From the NCBI GenBank assembly GCA_040954595.2, contig CM082597.2, positions 4,402,001 through 4,466,000 on the forward strand: DNA of 64,000 bases, written 5' to 3'. Position numbers and translations under genes: made by a program. The notes beneath the pieces are model-generated. The model saw only the letters and a list, made by a program, of their open reading frames with translations, was not told the origin of the DNA and did not search any database. Position 1 is the first letter of the stretch. Each line of letters starts with the position of its first letter. Shown here piece after piece: positions 1 through 11,502 of the stretch. Origin of the DNA: Balanoglossus misakiensis (taxonomy: Eukaryota > Hemichordata).

Positions 1-1024
1 AACTATTGCAGTTGTACGTGACGATTATGTCACTGTGACTGTACACCGTTAATCGAGATTGGGGGAATACCCCATGTCCATTTCATGGCTACTTCCGTCA
101 TTTTGTCCGTATAGCATGACCCCAATCGTGCGAACGCTAACACTGGGCAGTTAAATCACGGAAATGTTTTCTAGGAGCGCCTCGATCCGTCTGGTCTGGT
201 CAGGCTGAGTAACAATGACACCCATCAGACTGAAATGACGTCGTCTACATACAACCATGGACGTCCATGATACAACACCCACATGGAAAAGACACAGAAC
301 ACAACATGGCTGAAGTTCCTGGGTGTACCGCAATCTCGGGAGCTCATTTACGACGCTTCCTCGCCCGCGATTCCTTATCAGGCGAGACACGCATGGTCAG
401 AAGACTTTCATGTTATGATATTTCTGGCGAAATTTGACAAATAACCAAATACTCTCTCTTTTCTTACCTGTATCGCATGTTGTTGTAGTATATTCTGCTC
501 TACAGTCATGGCCGACATTGGAAAGAGTATGCTGTTGCGAGACAGAAACTCACCCTTCGATAAGACAAAAATAACACCCTGGCCACGCTAAAACTGAATC
601 CGGCGAGAGAGAATTACACATAAATAGTCAATAAACCGCTATTTTGCAATTCGTGTGATGTGAGACATCAAAATTATATCGGCAACGTTACTAAGTCAGG
701 GAAATCCCGAACATTCCTACAAGCGCAATCGGTAAACGGAACAGCGGGGATTCCAGGAATACAGCGATCACAAGGCCGCCTTTGATTGGTTCTTAGACGT
801 GACTGAAAGAATTTTGACGATATGATTTTATTGGTCTACATTGATTTTTGTCTAATTGTTCAACACGGGTATTTCAAAGTAGGATCGAAAGTGCCATTGT
901 AATACTTGAGATTGATTAAGCAACTATAAGTGTCTACATGGCTGGAAAGATTCTTAATATGGTAATTGATTGCGCAGCCAATCACAACATGGCTTGCAAA
1001 ATCGCCTGCATTGAAATAGGATTT
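1..1024. other. 5' flanking region, no gene recognised
   Basis: I see no exon that can be supported here. Short open frames exist on both strands but none has recognisable protein motifs or clear splice context. The stretch may hold the distal promoter of the Golgi pH regulator gene and the end of an unseen neighbour. Confidence 0.4.
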
Positions 1025-1037
1025 CCAAGATGGCGGC
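1025..1037 (+). promoter_or_regulatory. YY1-type promoter motif upstream of GPHR
   Basis: The sequence contains AAGATGGCGGC, the core of the YY1 site usually found at or just downstream of transcription starts of housekeeping genes. It lies 126 bases before the GPHR start codon and no TATA box is near. This fits a TATA-less promoter of a constitutively expressed gene. The motif is seen; its function is inferred. Confidence 0.5.
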
Positions 1038-1162
1038 GCCCTAGAGTCAGTGTGGCAGTCTAGTCTGTCAAACAAGCGACTGCGCTTCCTAATTTGGAAT
1101 TGCCGAACTTACTTGTTTATTTCCCAAGATCGCTGCGATCGGAAACGACAACCTCGATCAAG

Positions 1163-4100
1163 ATGTCGTTCTTTTTGGACGCCGTGGTCATGTTTTCATC
1201 TCAGGTTGGTATTGTTGCTAGCGAGTTGTCGCCGTCGACGCCGGACTGAGTACGAAACTGACACGACAGCCAATAGTTACATGTATACATGTACACAGGC
1301 CACTGTCGCTGGGGAAAAATGCCGGCAGTGTCTACGTCAGCATGCCGGGCATTTTTGTGCGCGCGTCAGTGTCAAATGCCATCGCTCCATAATGTACCCA
1401 CATAATCAATGAAACGTTGACAAGGATGGGCGCTTATCAGCGACCTGTGTCATCTTTCACACGTTCATTCATTCATTCAGTAAACATCAACACTACAGAG
1501 CAACCCGGAAGATCAGTGGGTCACAAGGTCAAGTCTGGGCAAAATTACCATGTTTACATTTATTTATTTGACGGGTCAACATACCCAAGGGCCCAAGAAC
1601 ACTTTCAGACCCTGAAAGAATAAACAGAATAGAAACAAATAAACAGACTTTAATTAACATAGTTAACCACAGACAGAAAAGTATATGAATCATGTATGTT
1701 ATTTCTTTAAACACACAATAAATTTAATTGTAAGTTCTAATGTCCATCATCTGAATAACTTGTATTTATATCTCGAGCTATTCTTTTGGTGTACTTTATA
1801 GAAACATACACATAATTCCCAATGTATAATGTTATGTTGTTATGTTAATGTTAGAGTGCTATTTAGAATACAATATTGACCGTACATGTAGGCTATGCTT
1901 GTCAGTATCAAATTTATATTTCAACCAGTTACTGAACTGTGCAGAAGTATGATTACAACATTGTTTTATTCTCACTTTTTAACAGATACTCTTTTTCATG
2001 GGTGGTTGGATTTTCTTCATAAGGAAACTGTACAAAGACTACGAGGTTCACCATACAATAGTTCAGCTGATTTTCTCTCTCACGTTTGCTCTGTCCTGCA
2101 CCATGTTTGAACTCATCATCTTTGAAATTTTAGGAATCCTCAATGCAAAGTGAGTATACAGAACAGACCAAGTGTACATTTCCGGTTTTCCAATAAAATG
2201 TGACCATAAGGTTCAACAGTATGATCTTTCCAGAACTATAAGTGCATCTCTCTGTGTCCAATAATCTAAAAATTCTTTTTGAATGTTGAGGTTATACATC
2301 ATGCCGCTTGTTACCAAACAAGTACTCTTAGTATATTTATTTGCGTGAAATAGTCTTACACAGAAAAACAGGTATGCCCAGTATACAATAGGATTAAAAG
2401 AGTGTTTATGGCTTAGTCAAGACAGCTGACTGCTGATTCATTTGCTGTGAGGCCAAAGACTGGCTGTGTCATAATTTCACTTAAAAGGTCAGCTGAGGAC
2501 ATAGATAAAACAGCAGGTGTTGGCAACAATTACAGTGTGGAACCATTATGCATAGAACTAACATGTTAGTCATGTTTTCTGTCCCTTGGGTGCTGAGTAA
2601 TTTCTTTTCATATTCTAACAATTTAGCAAAGTATGTTTATTGTATTATAAATATTCTATGTACAGCTGTACACATGTGTTTGTGTGAGTGGGGACATTAG
2701 GCTAACATACAGTGAATTGTAATTAATTGAACCTACTTTGCATAATGAGATTATTTTTCTAAATCCATGAATTCCCAATTCAGTTCCAGGTACTTTCACT
2801 GGAAGCTGGACTTATTTGCGATTTTGTTCACTGTTATCTTCGTACTGCCATTCTACATTGCCTATTTTACCCTGAGCAACATCAGATTCGGTGAGTTCAC
2901 ATCTTAATGTCATTCTCTGGATCACAAAACACTGCTAACAATGGCCACGGTCTGTAAAGTCAATATGATTTGCTATGGTCTTAGAGTATTTTTTGTGAGT
3001 TCTTCATTGTACCGCTTCACTTTAACATTTCCTAAATTAACAACTTTGTCCATAATGGTGCATGAGTGAGTCCTTGCATAAGACATTAAGTATACATTTG
3101 TCAACCTGGTTTTTCTCTTCATTTCACAGTGCAAAAGAATCGCATGATTATCATCCTCACTGTAGCAGCTTGGCTGATGTTCATGTATTTCTTCTGGAAA
3201 CTCGGCGATCCCTTTCCTATACTCAGTCCCAAGCATGGTAAGTAACACTTGCTCAAGATTAAGACTTCTACAAGAAACTGTTTTTTGCAAATTGACTCAC
3301 AAAGTCGTAAAAAGCTATCAAATATACACTTCAGATATGTTTCACTGTCAAGAACGCCTCCTAGTGGTGAAATCAAAAAATACTTTTGTGTAATAGCGCC
3401 ATCTAACGATGAAATAGAACATTTTCATTCCATGTGACATAATATTGCCAAGTGGTATTTGAAGTGTTTTTGTTGGTTTATTGAACAGGTATACTATCCA
3501 TAGAGCAAGGAATAAGTCGTGTGGGTGTGATTGGAGTGACATTAATGGCATTGCTGTCTGGATTTGGTGCCGTCAACTGCCCATACACTTACATGTCATA
3601 TTTCATGAGGTGAGTACAATGAGTTTGCAGATTGGTTGTTAGGGATGCTTAAATCAAATATTAGCCTCTGTATCATGCTTGTAAAATAGTTTTCATTTAA
3701 ATCTTGCACCAATTGAAAAACCACTAATAAAAGCATGGACTTCTTTTTGTTTCATTTCAGGCACGTGAACGACACGGACATCCAGGCCCATGAGAGGAAG
3801 TTCATGCAAATTATGGATATGATATTGACGAAGAAAAAGAGGTAAATAATTACTGGTGGTAGATTGTCAACCATACTAGACCATCCCTGGAGGTGTATAC
3901 TCAGCTAAAATAGATGATTGAGTATGCATAAACAACGTAACATTCTCAGAAGTTTCCCTAAATATACTGTAAAACACTTTATTTTCGCGAGTTGAAATTT
4001 TCTCGATATCGAGAGAGCCCACTGTTTTGCGAGTATTAATTTTCGCGTTCTCTTATTTCATTCACTGCATCGTTATCTTAAAAAAAAATTACGCGACTTT

Positions 4101-6369
4101 TTATTTTCACGCTATTTTGGTTCTCGCGTATATCGCGCAAATTTATTACTCGCGAAAATAAAGTGTTTTACAGTATATGCAAGTTAGGTGCATGATGTAC
4201 AATCTTGACTGTATTAGGAATATCTTCTCCAGGATTGCGTTGGCAGAGAGGGAGAGTTTACAGAGAGCAGCAAGCGGTGCTCCCAAGCAGAGTGGTATCT
4301 GGGGAATGCTGAAGACTGTCACAGGGTCGAGTGGAAAAGAAAGTATCCTTTATATACTCACATACAAATGTATATATGGTACATATATACTCACATACAA
4401 ATGTATATATGGTACATATGAACATATACATGTGCATGTATACTTATGTACATATGTTTAGACTATGCCAGTTTAGTCTCCTGATGATCGATTCCAGTGA
4501 CTCACGAAACAACGTTGTAGAGATTATACTGCCTTTCATTTCTCCTACTACCCTTACTTTATATTTCTCTCTACTTAAGTATAGAGGATTTCGTATCAGA
4601 CCAGTCAAACTTCATATATGTACATATGTATGTATACACAAAAAACCAACAACATATATTTTGTTTCTGACCAAACTGTATTTCAATATCTTTGAATATC
4701 ATCCTGACAAATTATCTTCAGACATCAGCCAGTTACAGCAAGAAGTCAATGCATATGAAGAATTGAGTCGGCAGCTTTTCCTTGAAGTTGTTGATCTGCA
4801 CAACACTAAGGTATTAATATCGTATTGTGTGACTATTCAACAATTTCTTAACACCAATTAATTAAACCTTATACTTTTCAGTGTCAATGTTGAAATTTGT
4901 GATTTATGGCATATGTTTTTGAAAAAACAAAAACATTCATTTGATCCAGTGTTTCCAATCAATAATTCCATTGTTTTTTCCCACTATATCATTCCCAGGA
5001 AAGGATAATCTATTCCAGGACTCTGCAGGGCAAATACTTCAATTTCATGGGATACATCTTTTCCATGTACTGTATGTGGAAGATCTTCATTTCAACTGTA
5101 AATATTGTGTTCGACCGAGTGGGAAAGACGGATCCGGTCACCAAGGGTGTAGAGATTGCCGTCAACTATTTTGGAATCCAGTTTGATGTAAGATTTGAAT
5201 AGATAAAATCATAAAGCATTCATATTTTAAGGTTTCTTTATAGCTAAATTCCACTTAGAATATTGATATAAATTCTAGCAGCACCCTCGTGTGCTATTTC
5301 AGAAATCATCCACCATTTGCCAAGTAATTTGCTGTCCAAAACTCTTGAAAATGAGTTTCTTATATTTATATACGTTTCTTGTATTTTTGAATGAAGAATG
5401 ACTAACAAATGTATGAATCTTATAGTTACATAATTAGAAACACTATCCCCTTTCTGATTCTAGGTAAAGTTCTGGTCACAGCAGATTTCCTTTATCTTAG
5501 TTGGTATCATCATTGTCACCTCAATCCGAGGGTTGCTCATTAATTTAACCAAGGTAAGCCCTCTATATGGATAAAATTTGACTATGTATTTAACGTTTTA
5601 TCACCTTTAATTAAATCAACTGCAGAATGAGAAACCAGAGTGATACAAAGGAGAAAAAAAATAGCCAAAAGTTAGAGTTACTGGGGCTTTAAATGCAGCC
5701 AACACTATCATGTTTAAAACCTAGCAAATGTATGCTTTAGTGTAGAGACACTACAATAACTATTTCTATTCTGACATTTGCAGTTTTTCTATGCTATATC
5801 AAGCAGCAAGTCTTCCAGTGTAATTGTATTGGCATTGGCACAGATAATGGTGAGTATATCTTTAAAAATTAACATTAAAATTACACATTCACCTATACAA
5901 ATTTAGCCAATGATGTAGCCACTTATAGATTTTCAGGAAACAAGTTTACCCCTAAAACAGTTGTTTGAAGACTTTGACGCACCCTTTCACCATATTTGGG
6001 TATATGTTAATGATGTGATTTTTACTGTATACCTTTAACAATACGGAAAGTGCTATATTGAATTTGAAAACAGAATTATCATGAGGGGTATATAGAGTTG
6101 TAATATGGCATCCTTCAAATAGATTAATTTACTATCTGCAATGCTCTCTCTTACAGGGAATGTACTTTGTATCCTCTGTGCTTCTGATCAGAATGAACAT
6201 GCCACTAGAATACCGACGGATAATCACAGAGGTCCTCGGCGATCTTCAATTTAATTTCTACCACCGATGGTTTGATGTCATCTTTCTTGTCAGCGCTCTC
6301 TCCAGCATTGGGTTCCTATATCTTGCCCATCAACAGACTCCCGAGAAACACATGACACCAGCTCCATGA
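1163..6369 (+). CDS. GPR89: Golgi pH regulator (GPR89/GPHR) homologue, 12 exons, complete
   Basis: Exons: 1163-1204, 1986-2149, 2784-2890, 3130-3237, 3489-3609, 3761-3841, 4233-4342, 4722-4810, 4999-5187, 5464-5553, 5784-5849, 6157-6369. Together they encode 459 aa, close to the usual length of about 455. The protein begins [14 protein letters not shown] and shows hallmark stretches [54 protein letters not shown] and [19 protein letters not shown]. It is a multi-pass membrane protein (about nine hydrophobic segments) with a cytoplasmic coiled-coil-like loop around exons 6-8. Family knowledge: GPHR is a voltage-dependent anion channel of the Golgi that supports luminal acidification; plant relatives are GTG1/2. 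All introns obey GT-AG and keep frame. A MITE sits in intron 6. Identification is firm; exact start rests on similarity to known N-termini. Confidence 0.96.
3963..4177. mobile_element. MITE with perfect 30-bp inverted ends, in GPHR intron 6
   Basis: Bases 3963-3992 and 4148-4177 are perfect reverse complements. The ends contain CTCGCGAAAATAAAGTG on the right arm. The outermost TA on each side could be a TA target duplication, as for Tc1/mariner-type elements. The interior is AT-rich with many CGCG steps and no coding capacity. This is a non-autonomous element; the transposase source is not in the window. Confidence 0.85.
4351..4416. repeat. 33-bp unit repeated twice, perfect
   Basis: Bases 4351-4383 and 4384-4416 are identical. 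The unit is AT-rich and lies just inside GPHR intron 7, eight bases after the exon 7 end. A simple recent tandem duplication. Confidence 0.9.
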
Positions 6370-6372
6370 CGA

Positions 6373-6446
6373 CCAATCAGTGATGTTCAATTTAGTCACC
6401 TGACCATAACGGCCAATCAGTGATGTTTAATTTTTAGTCACCTGAC
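6373..6446. repeat. Imperfect tandem duplication in GPHR 3' UTR
   Basis: Two copies of a unit beginning CCAATCAGTGATGTT and ending AGTCACCTGAC follow the GPHR stop codon directly. The second copy differs by a substitution and a small insertion. No function is evident. Confidence 0.75.
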
Positions 6447-7430
6447 AGTATTCAAATAATCACTTTGAGGAGAGGCCATACACAATATCCCATTCCTTAC
6501 ACATTACACCTGTGGGATCTAAACATAGGGCAAATATTCTTACTCTTGATGAATTTATCATTTTTTTCTCCGAAACTTTATGTATGAAAGTCTACTGTAG
6601 GTTCCATTTTTCTCATTTGCAATCTCGTTCTTCAATATCCACTTTCTGTATTCTTTGGATATATATTTTCTGTATTTTTGTCACATGATCAGATCTGGAA
6701 AATGTTGACGTGTTTTGCTTGAAGTACAATAGTTTCTGTCTTATGTGTGCAATCCATGGCCATTGAATGTTATGCCATTCACCAATATGGCTCAATAGAG
6801 CATATCAAAGAGTACTGTATTATTTCGACGTTAAAATTGCAGAAAAAGAGTTTGTACATTGTGAACTACAATTACATCCACTAGGTGGTTGCTTCTTTTA
6901 GGAAGTTTCTCATCCACATTCACTTGAAATTTCTCATTCGGTGTTATAAAATAACAGGTGTAACTACATGAATGTGAACAAGATGCTTAGTAATATTTTT
7001 GTCATTGCATGCATTTATTCAGGTTGCTGACAGTAGATAAATGCAAGGGAATACAGTTTTGTGATATCAACGCACAAACCAAAGTAATCGGTAATCGGTA
7101 AAAATTAAGATTTTGATTAGAGTAATCAGAAAGTGGTGAAATCATGTTGATAAATGAAAGATATTCGATTGATCTGACATGTTCTGTTAATTGAAAACTA
7201 ATGTTCCAATTGCCAATCTCACAATTAATGGATAACCTTCACAATCATTAATTACTATTACACTGTCGTGGATACTTATATTTTCAAGTGCCTGTAAGAA
7301 TATACATTTCATTGATTGCATGAGTGACAGCAACATTTGCATGGTATAGGTCGCTTAGATAAGTTTATGAGCAAGAATGCACACAATTCTATACAGCCAA
7401 TGTTCATTTATTTGTGTCTCTAATTTTGGG

Positions 7431-7436
7431 AATAAA
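7431..7436 (+). terminator. Candidate polyadenylation signal for GPHR
   Basis: AATAAA about 1.06 kb past the GPHR stop codon, the first canonical signal I found on the + strand downstream. The true cleavage site could use a variant signal nearer the stop. Confidence 0.35.
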
Positions 7437-10400
7437 TCAATATATTTCACTGACCTCCCAGGTCTAACTGGCTGAGCTTTGCTTGTGTTTCTTTCTTGTA
7501 AGTTTGTGGAGTTTTGCTTGTCAGCTTCAACCATGCAAGGAAAGTTTGCTTTGTCTGATCCTATATAGGTGACAATAACTAAACTGATATGACATGAAAA
7601 ACTCCAGAGCAAATTAACAGAGCACCTAAAGTAACCCAGACAACAACTAAACCCTCAATTGGATTTGATTGAAATATAACTTTTATGTGTTGTCAATGAC
7701 ACGACCCCAAAGTTAAACTAAAAGTATTTGGGCGAATTGTGCTCACAAAGACATATGGATTATTCACATATAAAATTTATTTAATTACATAAGGTAGAAA
7801 AAAGAATATATCTTGTAAACATTCAGCCTATGTAACTGAAGACGAGTAAGATTGTGGTGTAAGACTGTCACACCAACTCGCCGCCGGCCACCAGAAAATT
7901 CTTTTGTTGTGAACAATGACCTCTACACTGCGCGGGTAAACTCCCCTGAACAGAAAAAGCTACATTTGTACTATATCCGGTTCAACTGAGACTTCCTTGA
8001 CAACCATTCACAAGGGTATTGAATCGGTCAACTAAAACCGGTAACACCCAGAACCACTTCCCAAGATCACGCTGACATGCACCAAACTTGCTTCGGCGTT
8101 ATATCCTGTTTGTGTGCGACAACCTGGGTAAATGTTAGAGTCACATATGCCAGGACTTATGGGTTCTTTCAAAGAAGACAAGACTAGTGACTTTGCGTGG
8201 ACGCCTGAAGACATATTGGTCTTGATAAATTACTCAGTAACTACGTTAACCATTAACAAAACCATACTCATTCAGTCAGTCAATACTGTGGTGGGAGGGA
8301 CTGTGGTCAGTCAAAAAAAGCCATGGTAACAACAAAAATATTACATGCATTTTACACGTATACAAATATTTTGTTGATTATCTTAATATCTGGCATTTAA
8401 TAAACATACTTTAGCAACAAACACAACAAACAGTCCTTATTGCAGAGACCAATAGAGAGAAATAATCATCACAATTCATAGCTATTTCCTCAATCGATTT
8501 CTCAGGAATGTCCTGCCCGTCCAGCTACAACACACGTAAGCTTAGAGTTGTTTGCATATGCATTTTTTGTATATGACAAGTCAAGTGGGCGACGCGCCTC
8601 TTTTCTACATGTGACGCTATAATAACGTTTGCATGCCGGTAGTTCGCCCTTTTGAATTCTGCCAGCGTCTGGTAGAGTCGACTTTTGTCACGGTAGGTGT
8701 TTTGCTGAGACTTGCAAGTGTTCAAACTTAAGGGGATCTACCCGGAGTTTGCGGTTAGATTTGATAAAATTATCCAACACGAACTGGTGTCTAATACTGT
8801 ATAAAACATACTGTTAAAATGTTTCTTATATTAATTTATGCTAAAATACGTCCGACGTTTTTGAAGTCAGCGGGAAAACAAGTGTAACCATGACAGTATA
8901 CCCACAACAATACAAGACCGTACCGGTCCATTGCCAATTTGTATTCATGAACAGTACAACCTTTGCTTTGAACACTCCCAAATTGGTTCACATATATTGT
9001 GGCATATAAAGGTTAAAAAAAACCTGTCTACTACAGACAGGAACTGAAACCAACAGGAACAATGTTAAGGGAAGGCAAGCTTTACTAGGTATAATAACTG
9101 TAGTCAGCAAAGTGAAAATGAAAGAGTTCAAAGCCATGCTAGTCAGTGACAGTTAAGGTATTCTGTATGCTTATGGACGTCTAAAACTACAAGTCCATTG
9201 CCGGCCTGTGACCACCCAATCAAGTGTTTTAATGTTGTCTGTAGCGTTCGGCCATCCTAGGACAGTGAACGAACGTCCGTGCTGGGACTCGGATTCCACA
9301 GGGCTAACGTCTATAATACCTATTGCAACAAATAATCTTATGAGGCCGCCAAATTTTCCTACAAATGGAAAACAACACCAAACGACCTGTTGTGTATAAG
9401 TTACATTTGATGTGTGACACAAGTTAAAATTCGTCCCAAAAGGTTGAAAAAGCCATGGTTTCAATTGCTTTCGTTTTGGACATGCACACGTTCGTTGGGC
9501 ATCATGGTTACCGTGGTTACAGCTGAAAACATAATTCACGTGACATACATGTACATGTTGATTGTTGTCGAAATTTGTAAACGTGGCAGCAGTACAGGTT
9601 GTACATGTATAACGGTATGTATAGTAAAACATTCCCTAGACTTTGCTGGCTAAGTCACATAATTTATAGGATTATTTCGAATCATCACAACTATTCAGAA
9701 TTTCTTTCAATGTAACCTTTCCAGGGCCCTTAGCATGGATCCCCATTATCTATACAGATAGCCTGATTAAATTTCTGATGTGGAACTAATTGCATTTTCT
9801 GATACAAATGATATTTTCATTTAAAAAGCCACGCAATTTCGCTTTTAGTGCATTCTGATACACTGCCATATATTTGCATAAACAGAACAGCAAGCTTAAA
9901 CGACACAGAGAATTTACAAAAATATAATCTTACATGCTATTTAAAACGTTGGTGTATTTTTTCATGAAATTAGATGTGAACTTTTGTATTTCATCACAAT
10001 AAGAAACATTTTATTTGGGATGGGGTGGGGGGTTGCTGTGAAAATTTTAATTTTGTGTCGTTGTTAATTTTAATATGTAGAGTTCACTAACAGAAGTACA
10101 GCGTAGAATGACGGAAATTGGCTAAGCTTGGGGGTATTTATAGTCCACGATCGTCATGTTAGATATCGTTTGATAGAAATATTCCGGATCACTTTTTTTT
10201 TGTTCCAACATGCTAAAGTAGTCCCATTTTGGTCCAAATTTTAATTAAAGGTTTCATCGCTTCCTAGGAGTTGGTGGTATGTGAAAATACCATGGTCTTT
10301 GCAATTTAACGGCTTTTGCTGTACATGTTCACACATGCCATGCTGAATAATGTGTAAAGTATTCTGAAATACCTCTGTTGTTTGGCGTGTCAATAAAATT

Positions 10401-11358
10401 ACAGAGACAGTCAAGCCACGCCAACTCTTTACTCACACAGGGGACGCGTTCCAGTCAATTGGTTACTTAGTATCAGTACGCCAACGTTTCACAGTCGAAA
10501 GCCACCATGACCACATAAAAAATTATCTTTCTTTCATACCTCTTATAGTTTAATTTGAACTACATCAGAAGTAGTTAACGCGTAACAGCACTTGACAAAA
10601 CAACTGTCTCAGTTCAGATTTCATACCCATCGTCATTTAACAAAGATCGAAAGAATTTAGCGAATGTAAATTTTAGCACCATGAGTAATTGAATATCAGT
10701 CGAAGTCATAAGCGACAGCTAATATTGCACAATTCTATGAACTGTTTGCGAAATCGCTATATGATCCACTGGTGCAGGTTGGTGATTTCCACCAGTGGAA
10801 TTGTGAATCACTCGACATACCGAGGTTCCATATAGTGCAATGATCGATATATTCGATGCATTGTATGCTAATGAGGCAAGTCAGCTGTTATCTGATCACC
10901 AGCATTAAGAGAACTCCTATCCCCATGACATCAGAAGCGTAATACGGAATAAAGACCAATTAGTTCAACCATAGCTTTTAATTTTATCAGCGTAATACAT
11001 ACACATCATTTGCACAGTAGCGATCACAGCGTTAGACGACTAATTAGTATACTGCAGTTATGGAAACGCAGAACATTTCAATCGTATTATATATGCCTGT
11101 CACGTACCGGTTAGCCAGTCATTCACCAATACCCATTGTTGAATTTCTGGGTGGAGCTTTGTTTTATTGGTCGTTTTAAATTCATCACACAGCCAATATC
11201 ACCTTGCCTGCACAATGTAGTTCTGAATGAGGTCATTCAGGTCAGGCACTTCATTGCGACACAGGTATCAGGTACGACATGGCATGACAGTGAAGTATTG
11301 TCAGTTGGTCATTGACTTCGCGAGGCAGACGGATATTAGTCTGGTTAGCTTGCCCGTC
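7437..11358. other. Intergenic region without recognisable genes
   Basis: Open frames on both strands around 9171-9653 have no recognisable family motifs. A small hairpin (CCACTGGTG at 10766-10774 with CACCAGTGG at 10790-10798) is present. I see no exons with paired splice sites or similarity to known proteins. Confidence 0.4.
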
Positions 11359-11377
11359 TGACGTCATGCTTATAAAA
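11359..11377 (+). promoter_or_regulatory. CRE plus TATA box of the GT-B/TRADD-N/NHL gene
   Basis: A perfect palindromic cAMP-response element TGACGTCA (11359-11366) is followed four bases later by TATAAAA (11371-11377). A TATA-directed start would fall near 11400, about 100 bases before the proposed start codon at 11503, with no ATG between. A half site TTACGTCA lies near 11407. This arrangement suggests an inducible promoter bound by CREB/ATF factors. The sites are seen; the assignment to this gene is inferred. Confidence 0.55.
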
Positions 11378-11502
11378 TAGCAACGGAAAACCTGAGAGGG
11401 GTTTAGTTACGTCAACTTAGTTGGACCTGTGAAGCATATATCCCACATCGCTGGGTGGTCAAACCATTGCCGGTCGTCGAGTAAAGCTGCAGATACATCC
11501 AT

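Noticed and set aside
9171-9653. Overlapping open frames on both strands, up to 153 codons
   Set aside because: No recognisable motif, no splice context, and both strands are equally open; most likely chance.
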